A stretch of 64,000 bases of DNA. It comes from Bacillota bacterium. Its GTDB lineage: Bacteria; Bacillota; Clostridia; Clostridiales; Clostridiaceae. The notes below the pieces were generated by a model. It was not told the origin of the DNA, did not search any database, and was given only the letters and a program-made list of their open reading frames with translations. The position numbers and the translations under genes were made by a program. Shown piece by piece: positions 36,715-45,259 of this stretch (the stretch's first letter is position 1; the number at the start of each line of letters is the position of its first letter). The stretch spans positions 1 to 64,000 of the forward strand of contig JAJXWH010000027.1 in assembly GCA_021781745.1 (NCBI GenBank). The letters are read 5' to 3'.

Positions 36715-36762
36715 AATGCACAATGTACAATTAACAATCTATTTTCCTGTACATTGTGCATT
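36715..36762. terminator. 15-bp hairpin after the activase gene
   Basis: Perfect inverted repeat AATGCACAATGTACA / TGTACATTGTGCATT with an 18-base loop, 16 bp after the stop. The T-tract is weak, so it may be a terminator or a transcript-protecting hairpin. Confidence 0.5.
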
Positions 36763-36806
36763 ATACTTGCTGTAAGTACTTACTTTTTTAGTTTATTTTG
36801 ATAATA

Positions 36807-37118
36807 TATAGATAAACAACATATAAACTAGACTTATGTGATAGCTTACCGAAATGATAAATATTTTTATTACGAAAAGCTATGAAAATATCGCTGAAGG
36901 CTCTAAGTTGCAGGTTATACCACTTTAGCTTGCTCCTACTTTCAGTATGACAAGCTAAAGTGGAACAACCTACAACTAAGAGCCTTTAACAGCTCATTTT
37001 CAAATGTTTTCTACATAAAAATATTTATTATTTCTAGTTAAGATATCCACATGAAGATTTAGTAAATATGTAAGTATATTCATATTAATAAGTCAAATTA
37101 TAATGTTGGATATCTATA
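36807..37118 (+). repeat. dispersed structured element, copy B
   Basis: A 312-bp copy nearly identical to copy A at 28372-28682 and in the same orientation, with the same TATAGAT...ATCTATA ends and the same core hairpin. The left inner repeat carries a few base changes (ATGATAAATATTTTTAT). It fills most of the gap between the activase and phosphodiester glycosidase genes. Confidence 0.85.
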
Positions 37119-37287
37119 TATGATTAAGAAATTAAAATATAAACTCATTTTAAAAGTATAGTTGTGAGTGTACTAGATATATGTATATAATTAAAGATTA
37201 ATTGGATAAATAATAATAAATACTATTCTACGCTGTTACATAATAAAATATCAAGAAGTCCATGATTTAGAATCAGGAGGTAAAAAG

Positions 37288-38328
37288 ATGGGTACGCAAA
37301 GTAATCATCAAATTGAGGAAACAACCAAAAATAAGAAATTTAAACCATTAGTTTTTTTTATAGCAATAATATATATTATTATATTTTTAGGAATAACAAC
37401 TCCGCTAGTACTGCTTTGGGGGCCATATGATAATACTAGAAAAGTAGTTGTTTCAACTATATTAGGAACAAGGCATGCGTATTTAATAACAAATTTCATG
37501 TCTCAAGAAACGATTAATAGAATGCTCGGAATAAATAATACTACGGAAGAAGTGAAAGAAGATAATACTCAAAATAGTGAAACAGATCTTAATAAAATAA
37601 AGGTGAAATACACTAGTGGTAACGAAATTACTAGATATGATATACATACAGATAGATATGATGGATATGTGCTGGAAATAAAAAATCCGCTCGCTGTCAA
37701 GGTGGCAATGACTAAATATTTAGGTAAAATAGGTCAAAAAACGAGTGAAATGGCAGAGGAACATAATGCAATTGCAGCTATTAATGGAGGAGCCTTTGTA
37801 GATAAGTCCTCAGATGGTACCCTTTATGCAGGTACTGGAGCCGAGCCAGGTGGCTTTGTAATTTCAGATGGAAAAGTAATTTATCCTAAAAATAACGTAA
37901 ATAGAAATAATATTGAAAATGTTATTGCTTTTACTAAAGGTGGTCAATTAATAGTAGGAGATCATACTCTTGAAGAATTGCAAAAGTTAGGCGTAAAAGA
38001 AGCAATGTGTTTTAGAAGGCCTAATATTATAATTAATGGAAAGCCGCAAATAAAGGATAGAATGGCTGATGGACTTAATCCAAGAACAGCAGTTGGACAG
38101 AAAGAAGATGGTACAGTAATTTTTTTGGTTATTGACGGCAGAAAAATTACCGCTCCTGGAGCTAGTTTGTATGATGTGCAGCAAATAATGCTTGATAGAG
38201 GAGCTATTAATGCAGGTGCACTTGATGGAGGTTATTCGTCAACAATGTATTATAAAGGAGATGTAATAAATTCTCCTAATGCTTGGGATGGCGAAAGGAC
38301 TGTTGCTACAGCATTCTATGTTGAGTAA
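37288..38328 (+). CDS. phosphodiester glycosidase family exported protein
   Basis: A 346-residue protein with one N-terminal membrane segment (about residues 23-46) and an extracytoplasmic NAGPA-type phosphodiester glycosidase domain (formerly DUF2233). Characteristic stretches are AIAAINGGAFVD (about 164), ADGLNPRTAVGQKEDGTVIF (about 259) and ALDGGYSSTMYYKG near the C-terminus. The family hydrolyses sugar phosphodiesters, plausibly on wall or capsule polymers. A CAGGAGG site precedes the ATG. It is followed by an anchored protein gene 108 bp downstream. Confidence 0.87.
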   Translation: MGTQSNHQIEETTKNKKFKPLVFFIAIIYIIIFLGITTPLVLLWGPYDNTRKVVVSTILGTRHAYLITNFMSQETINRMLGINNTTEEVKEDNTQNSETDLNKIKVKYTSGNEITRYDIHTDRYDGYVLEIKNPLAVKVAMTKYLGKIGQKTSEMAEEHNAIAAINGGAFVDKSSDGTLYAGTGAEPGGFVISDGKVIYPKNNVNRNNIENVIAFTKGGQLIVGDHTLEELQKLGVKEAMCFRRPNIIINGKPQIKDRMADGLNPRTAVGQKEDGTVIFLVIDGRKITAPGASLYDVQQIMLDRGAINAGALDGGYSSTMYYKGDVINSPNAWDGERTVATAFYVE

Positions 38329-38436
38329 AAGTAAGCCATAGATTATTAATCCAGCTTATAGTGGGGCGAATATATATTAAGGAGCAAAGTTAAAATAATA
38401 TGTAAGAAGGAATATTATTGGTGAAAGGATAATACA

Positions 38437-39501
38437 ATGAAAAACCTAATAAGAATATTAGTATGGACCCTTGTGGCCGTTATTATTCAGCAAAGTATAT
38501 TTTTATATGTAGAAAATGTATACTTGGCTTCCGATGTAAAAATACAAGCTGAAAAAGTTGAAGAAAAGGAAGTTCCAAAGCAAAATAAACCTAATGAAAT
38601 TAATATAAAAGATGGTGTAGAGCAGGTTTCAGTGTCATCTGATGGAAGATTCGTAGCTTATTTGGAAAATAACAAGCTAAAAGTGTTAGATAGTGATGAT
38701 AATAGCGAAAAAGAATTTCAAAGTGAGAATAATGGAGAAGTTGTATTTTATAAATGGCTGACAAATGAAGATAGCATAATAGTTATTCAAAAAGTACAAA
38801 CAGACAATAGTTTGTATTTTGAACCTGTATCATTTAATGCAAAAAAAGGTGAAGCAAGACAACTTGCCGATTTTAATTTAAATGAGTTAAAGATAAATAT
38901 AAAAAATAAAAGTGATAAAATAGATAATGTTGTATTTTCAACTGCAACCCATACTCTTTACATAAAAGTAAAAAAGGCAAATAATAAAAGTGATTTGTAT
39001 TATGCTAATGTTATGAACCAACTAGAAAAAGTTAGATCTAGCATGGACATAGGAAATATTATAGTCCCAACTACAAGCACAAATGCTGTAATGGAAATGG
39101 GAAATGGTGTAACTATATTAAATAGTCCAGATAATATTGAAATACCTAATGTTGAAAAGATAAGAATATTAGGTAGTGATATTAACGACAATGTGTATTT
39201 CGGACAATTAGTCAATGGAAAGATTACTAAAATATATTATGGTATTCTTAATAATGAAAAAATAAAATGGAATACGTTGACTATGCAAAAGCCAGTTGAC
39301 CAAGGTGATATAATAGTTGATTATTCAGGGAAAGTTTATGTAAATGATAAAGCTACAAGCAGCGTTTTAGAACTTACAAGTAAAAAAATTATTAAGTATG
39401 ATGGGGAGTTACTACAATCATATTCTAAAGGTTTTATTTCAAGGGACGGAAATAAGCTCATAAAAAATGAAATTGCCGAGAATAGAATATCTATAAAATG
39501 A
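38437..39501 (+). CDS. exported protein of unknown function with beta-propeller-like repeats
   Basis: A 354-residue protein with an N-terminal signal/anchor (about residues 4-30, RILVWTLVAVIIQQSIFLYV) and a Lys/Glu-rich linker, then a region with beta-strand repeats such as VSVSSDGRFVAYLENNKLKV, which look like TolB/WD-type blades. No catalytic motif is seen. It follows the phosphodiester glycosidase gene and may act with it outside the cell, but that is inference. A repeat element starts at the base after its stop codon. Confidence 0.7.
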   Translation: MKNLIRILVWTLVAVIIQQSIFLYVENVYLASDVKIQAEKVEEKEVPKQNKPNEINIKDGVEQVSVSSDGRFVAYLENNKLKVLDSDDNSEKEFQSENNGEVVFYKWLTNEDSIIVIQKVQTDNSLYFEPVSFNAKKGEARQLADFNLNELKINIKNKSDKIDNVVFSTATHTLYIKVKKANNKSDLYYANVMNQLEKVRSSMDIGNIIVPTTSTNAVMEMGNGVTILNSPDNIEIPNVEKIRILGSDINDNVYFGQLVNGKITKIYYGILNNEKIKWNTLTMQKPVDQGDIIVDYSGKVYVNDKATSSVLELTSKKIIKYDGELLQSYSKGFISRDGNKLIKNEIAENRISIK

Positions 39502-39646
39502 TATAGATATACGACATATAACTTAGACTTATCATATAACTCACCGAAATCAAAATTTCTAATGAAACATTTCGCAAAAAATGATTCTGATTTCTGGTTG
39601 GGATATATTTCAAAGTATAAGTATAATTAATGTTGGTTTATCTATA
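39502..39646. repeat. short 145-bp derivative of the structured element (copy C1)
   Basis: Ends match the family: left TATAGATATACGACAT with TAACTTAGACTTAT resembling the long element's arm, right ATGTTGGTTTATCTATA. The core is different and about half length. It shares its last four bases TATA with the first bases of the long copy that follows, so the two elements sit end to end. Confidence 0.6.
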
Positions 39647-39954
39647 GATATCCAACATTATAATTTGACTTATTATATGAATATACTTACATATTTACTA
39701 AATCTTCATGTGGATATCTTAACTAGAAATAATAAATATTTTTGTTACGAAAAACTATGAAAATATCGCTGAAGGCTCTAAGTTGCAGGTTGTACTCACT
39801 TTAGCATGCTCCCGATTTCAGCGTGACAAGCTAAAGTGAGAGAACCTACAACCAAGAGCCTTTAACAGCTCATTTTCAAATGTTTTCTGCACAAAAATAT
39901 TTATTATTTCGGTAAGCTACCACATAAGTCTAGTTTACATGTTGTTTATCTATA
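39643..39954 (-). repeat. dispersed structured element, copy C2, with core inverted relative to arms
   Basis: A 312-bp copy in which the left arm (to 39726) is the complement of copy A's right arm and the right arm (from 39910) is the complement of A's left arm, but the core between the inner 19-bp repeats (39727-39745 and 39891-39909) reads in the same direction as in A and B. Arms and core are thus in opposite relative orientation to A, B and D. Ends are TATAGAT...ATCTATA. Confidence 0.85.
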
Positions 39955-40261
39955 ATGTGAACCTTTTAAATAGTAGGGCTTATGTCTTTGATAAGTAAAA
40001 AGATTATGTCTAATATAATTAAAAAATATTTATTTTTTCTATTTAAACAGGTATTTAAATGAGATATAATGAAATAAATGTAAAAAATATATTAGTTTAT
40101 ATCTACATAATAATACTAATTTGTTTTTTATAAGAATTTTATATTTAAAGACGTTTTTCTCAGATAAATTGGTTAGATATTTCGCTGAAAGACTATTTTC
40201 ATTAGCGTTTATTTGTGCCATTATTTAAGAACTTTAGAGATTGGAAAGGGAATGATAAATC
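39955..40261. other. AT-rich intergenic region before the chemoreceptor gene
   Basis: About 300 bp following repeat copy C2. I see no gene, element or clear promoter beyond scattered TATAAT-like matches (e.g. GATATAATG near 40061). A weak GGAAAGGG ribosome binding site precedes the ATG at 40262. Confidence 0.4.
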
Positions 40262-41320
40262 ATGGTAAAAAAAGTTTCAAGTATTATTTTTATTGCATTA
40301 ATAATTGTTATTAGTTCAATATTACCTGCGGTTTTAAAAATGTCAATTATCATAACTGCAGCAACGGCAGTTATATGCGCTATAGTAGCAGCTATATTTT
40401 TAAGTACTATTATGAATTCTGAAAATATAAAAACGAAAAATGAAATATATTCTGAAGGAGATACTGAAACAGCCTTAACTTCGGTGTTGAGTGAAGATAT
40501 ACAGGTAAATTTAGATGATTTTATAAAAAATGATAAAAAAGAAGAAATATTAGAACTCTCAGTTTTTCAGGAAGAATCTATAGAAGATTTAAACCGTATC
40601 ACTGATAACATGATAGTGAATTTCGATGAGATTACCAGTGTTATTAGGGAATTAACTAGCTTTTCAGAGTCTGTAAACGATGACACATCAAAACTTGCTG
40701 AAGCATTAGCTAAAACTATGTATTTTACAAGTGTAGGTGCTGAAAGCATGGGTAATATGGATAGTGCAATGGAAAAAATATATAACGCGAATAAGTTATT
40801 AGACGAATCTATACAAGTTGCAAATAATTCTACTAAGGAGGCAATTGATATTATTCACTTAATAGGAAATATTGCTAATCAAACTAACTTATTAGCTTTA
40901 AATGCAGCTATTGAAGCAGCGAGGGCAGGAGAAGCAGGTAAAGGTTTTTCAGTTGTAGCATCAGAAATTAGAAAATTAGCTGATGATGTTAAAAGGGCAG
41001 TAAATAGTGTTGATAGTATAATAAATGATATAACAAAAGCAATAAGTAAAACTACTGAAAATGCACGAGAAGGTGGACAACTTATACAAGAAAGTATTAA
41101 TACTGTAAAGACTGCTGAAGAGATATTTAATCAAATAGTTGTAGAAGTAAATGAAATTGATGCTCATGCGAATATTGTTACAGAACTAAACAGTAAATGT
41201 GAAAGTGTAAAAGATAAAGTTTTGGAAAAGTCTGAAGAACAAAATAAATCACTTAATACTTTATCAGAAGCTGCAAGAAATTTATTACAAACAATAAAAG
41301 AGATTAAGAATAAAATATAA
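40262..41320 (+). CDS. methyl-accepting chemotaxis protein without extracellular sensor domain
   Basis: A 352-residue chemoreceptor. Two adjacent hydrophobic segments (about residues 5-22 and 28-48) form a membrane hairpin with almost nothing between them, so there is no outside ligand domain. After a short acidic linker comes the coiled-coil signalling domain with the conserved tip [20 protein letters not shown] and [20 protein letters not shown]. It should sense an intracellular or membrane signal. Length is short for the family but not truncated. It is flanked by repeat elements on both sides. Confidence 0.88.
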   Translation: MVKKVSSIIFIALIIVISSILPAVLKMSIIITAATAVICAIVAAIFLSTIMNSENIKTKNEIYSEGDTETALTSVLSEDIQVNLDDFIKNDKKEEILELSVFQEESIEDLNRITDNMIVNFDEITSVIRELTSFSESVNDDTSKLAEALAKTMYFTSVGAESMGNMDSAMEKIYNANKLLDESIQVANNSTKEAIDIIHLIGNIANQTNLLALNAAIEAARAGEAGKGFSVVASEIRKLADDVKRAVNSVDSIINDITKAISKTTENAREGGQLIQESINTVKTAEEIFNQIVVEVNEIDAHANIVTELNSKCESVKDKVLEKSEEQNKSLNTLSEAARNLLQTIKEIKNKI

Positions 41321-41368
41321 ATAAATTTGATATAATTAAATTATAAAAATATCAAATAGTTATGATTA

Positions 41369-41632
41369 AGGCACCATCAAAAAAATAACAAGTCAATCTG
41401 CCAAGCCTATTTTCCATCATCAAAGGAGGTTAAATTGCATGCGCAATTTAACTAAGTTCGAGAAACCAAATACAAGATGCTCACAGAGAAAGTTCTGCTA
41501 GCCAAATACAAGATTTGGAGCATCACTTTTGGACTCTAACTTATAATAGGCCTGCTATGAGGCCAATCTACTTCCTTGTCTGATGAAAAATAATCATGGC
41601 ATTTTGGACTTGTTATTTTCTTTTATGTGCCT
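41369..41632 (+). repeat. 264-bp AGGCAC-ended hairpin-rich repeat element
   Basis: Terminal inverted repeats of about 35 bp begin AGGCAC and share ATAACAAGTC near both ends. Inside are several hairpins: GTTAAATTGC / GCAATTTAAC (41429-41452), GATGCTC / GAGCATC (41476-41524), CCAAAT / ATTTGG (41502-41518) and GGCCT / AGGCC (41549-41564), plus a 13-bp direct repeat CCAAATACAAGAT (41466, 41502). The right terminus recurs at 29052-29092. The element ends directly before the ribosome binding site of the next gene. No transposase is present, so it would be a non-autonomous element. Confidence 0.75.
41439..41501 (+). CDS. 20-codon micro-ORF inside the repeat element
   Basis: ATG at 41439 is preceded at nine bases by AGGAGG (41424-41429) and encodes MRNLTKFEKPNTRCSQRKFC, then TAG. 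The reading frame stays coding-like after the stop. The consensus ribosome binding site lies on the left side of a 10-bp stem (41429-41452) that contains the start codon in its loop, so it may be a leader peptide or a chance by-product of the repeat. Low confidence that it is a gene. Confidence 0.25.
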   Translation: MRNLTKFEKPNTRCSQRKFC

Positions 41633-41648
41633 AAAAGGGGAAGAATGT

Positions 41649-42419
41649 ATGGATAAAAATAAAAAAACTATAATTGGCGCTGGGGCGTTATTCGGTACTA
41701 TGGCAGCAGTAAGCAGTGTTATAGCTATAACTAAAAAATTGAAAAAGAAAAAAATACAAAATCTTTTGGAGAGTCAGGAGTACGCTACAGGAAATGTTAG
41801 AATTTTTGGAACATTATATTTAGATAATGAAAAGCAAAAAAAGCCTGGGGATTTTTTGGAATATAAGGATATTCCAGAGTATTTAGGACAAAAAATAGAA
41901 ATAAAAGATACCGATAAGAATGAAGAAAATAAATTGTCATGGGTAGAAATTAATGATAATGATAAGAAACTATTAATATGTGATAGAAATATTTTAAAGG
42001 GAATATCTTGGAATGAATTAAATGAACAAAATTTAGTCTTTGGGAAAGTAGTAATTATAGAAGGAAAGAAATATATATTAAGACTTTTAACTGGGCATAG
42101 CGAGAAGAAAAATTATAAGGAAAATGAGTGGGATAGATATGTAGTAAATACAGATAAAATAGATGGTCTTCCAATAAGTACTGAATATGATATTACCAAT
42201 AGTTCGAAGCAACAGGATGATAAGGAAAAATTAAATGGTAAAAGTAATACTTTGTGGCATTGGTATAATTTTTCTAGCTTTACCCAAAGTGAAGGATTAA
42301 GAAGTGAAAAATTTTGTATAATAAGAGGATTTTATTCTACAACATATTCAAATCAATCAATTAAGGATTTAAAATATGAGACAGTTGGATATAGACCAGT
42401 TTTAGAATTAATAGAATAA
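41649..42419 (+). CDS. hypothetical membrane-anchored protein, 256 aa
   Basis: Not recognised. An N-terminal hydrophobic segment (about residues 8-27, TIIGAGALFGTMAAVSSVIA) followed by a basic patch KKLKKKK predicts a single anchor with the rest in the cytoplasm or outside. The C-terminal part has aromatic motifs (LWHWYNFSSF, IIRGFYSTTYS, GYRPVLELIE) that resemble the ends of some clostridial DUF6273/formylglycine-enzyme-like proteins, but this is weak. I choose the ATG at 41649 with AAAAGGGGAAG upstream; longer readings begin inside the repeat element and would add element-encoded residues. A terminator follows at 42429. Confidence 0.7.
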   Translation: MDKNKKTIIGAGALFGTMAAVSSVIAITKKLKKKKIQNLLESQEYATGNVRIFGTLYLDNEKQKKPGDFLEYKDIPEYLGQKIEIKDTDKNEENKLSWVEINDNDKKLLICDRNILKGISWNELNEQNLVFGKVVIIEGKKYILRLLTGHSEKKNYKENEWDRYVVNTDKIDGLPISTEYDITNSSKQQDDKEKLNGKSNTLWHWYNFSSFTQSEGLRSEKFCIIRGFYSTTYSNQSIKDLKYETVGYRPVLELIE

Positions 42420-42428
42420 TATTTTATA

Positions 42429-42466
42429 AACGTATAGGCATATAAAAATGCTTATGCGTTTTAATT
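42429..42466 (+). terminator. intrinsic terminator after the hypothetical gene
   Basis: A 13-bp stem AACGTATAGGCAT / ATGCTTATGCGTT with two G-U pairs, six-base loop and T-rich tail. Confidence 0.65.
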
Positions 42467-42692
42467 TTGAATAATTAATTTAATGTCCTTATTATTTTTT
42501 ACAATATTAGATAACTAAAGTATAATTTATGTAATAGAATAATTAGTTTGTGAAACAATATAGATAGGATATTGTTTCGTAATCTAAATAAAATTTTTTA
42601 AGTTGCAGTTAGTGCATATTAAAGATAAAAGCAGAATTGAATTTATGGATTTGTATTGAAAGTTCAAAGCAATAAGGATGTGAAATTATAGT

Positions 42693-43208
42693 ATGTTATT
42701 TAATAAACTTTTCGAAATAGATAAAGTGAGTGATTCAATTGAAAATATTAATTTTAGAGAAGCTGTACGAGGAATTATTGTAAAAAATAATAAGATTTTA
42801 ATGGTGCATTCTAAAAATCAAGATTACAAATTTCCAGGTGGTGGTATAAAAAAAGATGAAGGACATGAAGATGCTTTAAGAAGGGAAGTCCAAGAAGAAA
42901 CGGGTTATATTTGTAATAAAATAAGTGAACAATTAGGAATTGTAACTGAAAAAAGTATTGATAAGTATACAAATAACAAAATTTTCAAAATGATTTCTTA
43001 CTATTATATTGCAGAAGTATCTAATATTAAGAAACCTCAAAAATTAGATCCATATGAAGCAAAGTTAGAATTTAAACCAGAGTGGGTAGAAATAAAAGAT
43101 GCCATATGCAATAATGAAAAAATAATATTGACAGGAAATGAGTTTTTACCAAATTGGATTTTTAGAGAAACATATGTGTTAAAAAAGATTCAAAATTATA
43201 TAAAATAA
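42693..43208 (+). CDS. Nudix hydrolase
   Basis: A 171-residue Nudix enzyme with an intact box GIKKDEGHEDALRREVQEE then TGY (about residues 51-72), which binds the metal and hydrolyses a nucleoside diphosphate linked to some other moiety. N-terminal NFREAVRGIIVKNNKILMVH is the usual first strand pair. No CoA signature is present, unlike the Nudix at 10104, so substrate is open (nucleotide-sugar, ADP-ribose or oxidised nucleotide). The ribosome binding site is weak (GGATGTGA). Monocistronic. Confidence 0.83.
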   Translation: MLFNKLFEIDKVSDSIENINFREAVRGIIVKNNKILMVHSKNQDYKFPGGGIKKDEGHEDALRREVQEETGYICNKISEQLGIVTEKSIDKYTNNKIFKMISYYYIAEVSNIKKPQKLDPYEAKLEFKPEWVEIKDAICNNEKIILTGNEFLPNWIFRETYVLKKIQNYIK

Positions 43209-43652
43209 GAATTGTTAATAAGATTTTAATAGGTATTTTTATAGAAGAATATAACGATCATGCTAGGGCATTTAGAAATATGCATGCTAAGATAGTCTAA
43301 TCCAAGATATGTTAGAGTTTTGTCATACTCTTAGTTAGAATTTTTATGAAGAATGCAAGTGCATTTTAAGCAAGGATATAAAAGTTCTATCAAAATACCT
43401 AGATACATATTTAATACAGAAGACATTATCTTACAAGGGAATATAAATGTGTAAGGTGTTTTGATGAATCCAATATAAGTAAATTTAAAAAATAGGACAA
43501 GCTTATGCTTTTAAAGTATATGTAATTCCCTATGAAACTTTATTATCAAACTTAAAAAAGATGAGGATATTAACTTTAATTAAATATAATATAGGACTAA
43601 CCAATGAAATTAGCAGAAGATTTTGGCTAGCATAAGGAAGAAGGAAAAATAA
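43209..43652 (+). other. 444-bp gap with coding-like debris
   Basis: No intact gene. Three short open stretches in different frames (EEYNDHARAFRNMHAKIV ending near 43300; CILSKDIKVLSKYLDTYLIQ; FKVYVIPYETLLSNLKK ending near 43631) look like the remains of one or more decayed genes. I cannot assign a family. Confidence 0.3.
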
Positions 43653-44996
43653 ATGTTCATAAGAAAAGACGTATTAAAATTAGCAATACCAATAATGGTG
43701 GAACAAACATTTGTTATGTTACTTGGTACATGCAATACTATGATGGCAGGGCATATAGGTGAAGAGGCTGTTTCAGCAATTGGAATGGTTGATTCTATAA
43801 ACAATATGTTTATATCTTTTTTTGCGGCTTTATCAGTTGGGGCTACGGTCGTAGTAGCTCAGCAGATAGGTCAAAATAAGATTAAACAGGTTAATGAAAC
43901 AGTAAAGCAAGCCATTGTATCAGGTATTATCGTATCATCTATAATAACATTGCTTTTATGGATTTTTAGAATTCCATTAATTAATGTACTTTATGGATCT
44001 GCTGAAGAATTGGTTAAGGTAAATGCTAAGCTATACTTGGAATTTACATTAATAACATATCCTTTTATAGCAATTGAGCAAATTGCTAATGGAATACTAA
44101 GAGGTTGTGGAGATACTAGAACACCAATGAAAATAACAATGTGCATGAACGTTATTAATATTGCTTTAGGGTATGTGTTAATATTTGGAATAGATGTTTT
44201 AAATTTGCCCTCATTTGGAATGGAAGGGGCAGCAGTGGCAATTGCAATAGCTAGACTTATAGGAACTTTAATGATAATGATTGTTTTGTTTAGAGGAAGT
44301 AAAGTTATAAAAATAAATAAAGTATTACCTTTTAAATTTGATGTTCAGATACAAAAAAATATATTTAATATAGGAATACCTGCAGGAATGGAACAGGTAA
44401 TTTTTAATGCGGGTAAACTTATAGTACAAATGTTTATTGTAACAATGGGAACAGCATCTATTGCAGCTAATGCAATTTCAACTTCAATCGCTATAATGGT
44501 AAATGTTCCGGGAAATGCTCTATGCTTAGCAGCTACTACACTTGTAGGCCAATACGTTGGAAGAGATGATATTAAAGGTGCAAAGAATACATTGATTTAT
44601 TTGACTAAATTTGGAACTTTTTGTTTGGTTTCATTAGGATTGATTTTTATTCCAATAGCTGGCTGGTTAGCTTCTCTTTATACAAGTGATCCTGAGGTAA
44701 TTTCAATTTCGTCAGTATTAATTAGAAGTAATAGTGTAGCTCTGCTTGCGTGGGGATTATCTTTTATATTATCATCTGGACTTAAAGGTGCTGGTGATAC
44801 AAGATTTACAATGCTGACTGCATTTATTGGAATGTGGATATTCAGAATATTTACAGGTTATGTCATAGGAATTGTTTTACAATTTGGAGTATTAGGAATT
44901 TGGATAGCTATGTATATAGATTGGATTGTACGAGGAATAATGTATTGTGTCAGATTCAGAGGTAATAAATGGTTAAAATATAGACTTATGGATTAA
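43653..44996 (+). CDS. MATE family efflux transporter
   Basis: A 447-residue membrane protein with about twelve hydrophobic segments arranged as two MatE repeats. Repeat 1 starts LKLAIPIMVEQTFVMLLGTC and continues with VGATVVVAQQIGQ; repeat 2 starts NIGIPAGMEQVIFNAGKLIV and has CLAATTLVGQYVGRDD. GILRGCGDTRTPM and GLKGAGDTRFTM are the matching loop signatures. It exports organic cations or drugs using a sodium or proton gradient. An AAGGAAGAAGGA site precedes the ATG. Monocistronic. Confidence 0.93.
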   Translation: MFIRKDVLKLAIPIMVEQTFVMLLGTCNTMMAGHIGEEAVSAIGMVDSINNMFISFFAALSVGATVVVAQQIGQNKIKQVNETVKQAIVSGIIVSSIITLLLWIFRIPLINVLYGSAEELVKVNAKLYLEFTLITYPFIAIEQIANGILRGCGDTRTPMKITMCMNVINIALGYVLIFGIDVLNLPSFGMEGAAVAIAIARLIGTLMIMIVLFRGSKVIKINKVLPFKFDVQIQKNIFNIGIPAGMEQVIFNAGKLIVQMFIVTMGTASIAANAISTSIAIMVNVPGNALCLAATTLVGQYVGRDDIKGAKNTLIYLTKFGTFCLVSLGLIFIPIAGWLASLYTSDPEVISISSVLIRSNSVALLAWGLSFILSSGLKGAGDTRFTMLTAFIGMWIFRIFTGYVIGIVLQFGVLGIWIAMYIDWIVRGIMYCVRFRGNKWLKYRLMD

Positions 44997-45189
44997 TAGA
45001 AAATATTTTTTATTATCAAAAGTTATATAATATTTAAGAAAATGTTTACAAAGAAAGTTAGGGGAGTTATAATTGAATGGGAGTAGTTAAAAGTTTAAAT
45101 AACAATCAACTAATGTATAATTTTATTTTAAGTAGCATTTAAACAACTTTTAATGTATCTTCGATTTATACTTATAAATCTCTTTACAT

Positions 45190-45227
45190 AATAAAAGAAC
45201 TCTGTATTAGGGTTCTTTTATTATTTA
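45190..45227 (+). terminator. intrinsic terminator upstream of uvsE
   Basis: An 11-bp perfect stem AATAAAAGAAC / GTTCTTTTATT with an 11-base loop and T-rich tail, about 200 bp after the MATE gene. Confidence 0.65.
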
Positions 45228-45259
45228 TTAAAGTATACATGTTTCAAAGGAGGAATTAG

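Noticed and set aside
41583..41648. Upstream extension of the 41649 gene (MKNNHGILDLLFSFMCLK...)
   Set aside because: These codons lie in the repeat element's terminal inverted repeat; the proper ribosome binding site is just before 41649.
45077..45142. 22-codon ORF (MGVVKSLNNNQL...) after the MATE gene, considered as a small peptide gene
   Set aside because: Ribosome binding site poorly placed and no recognisable motif; too short to support.
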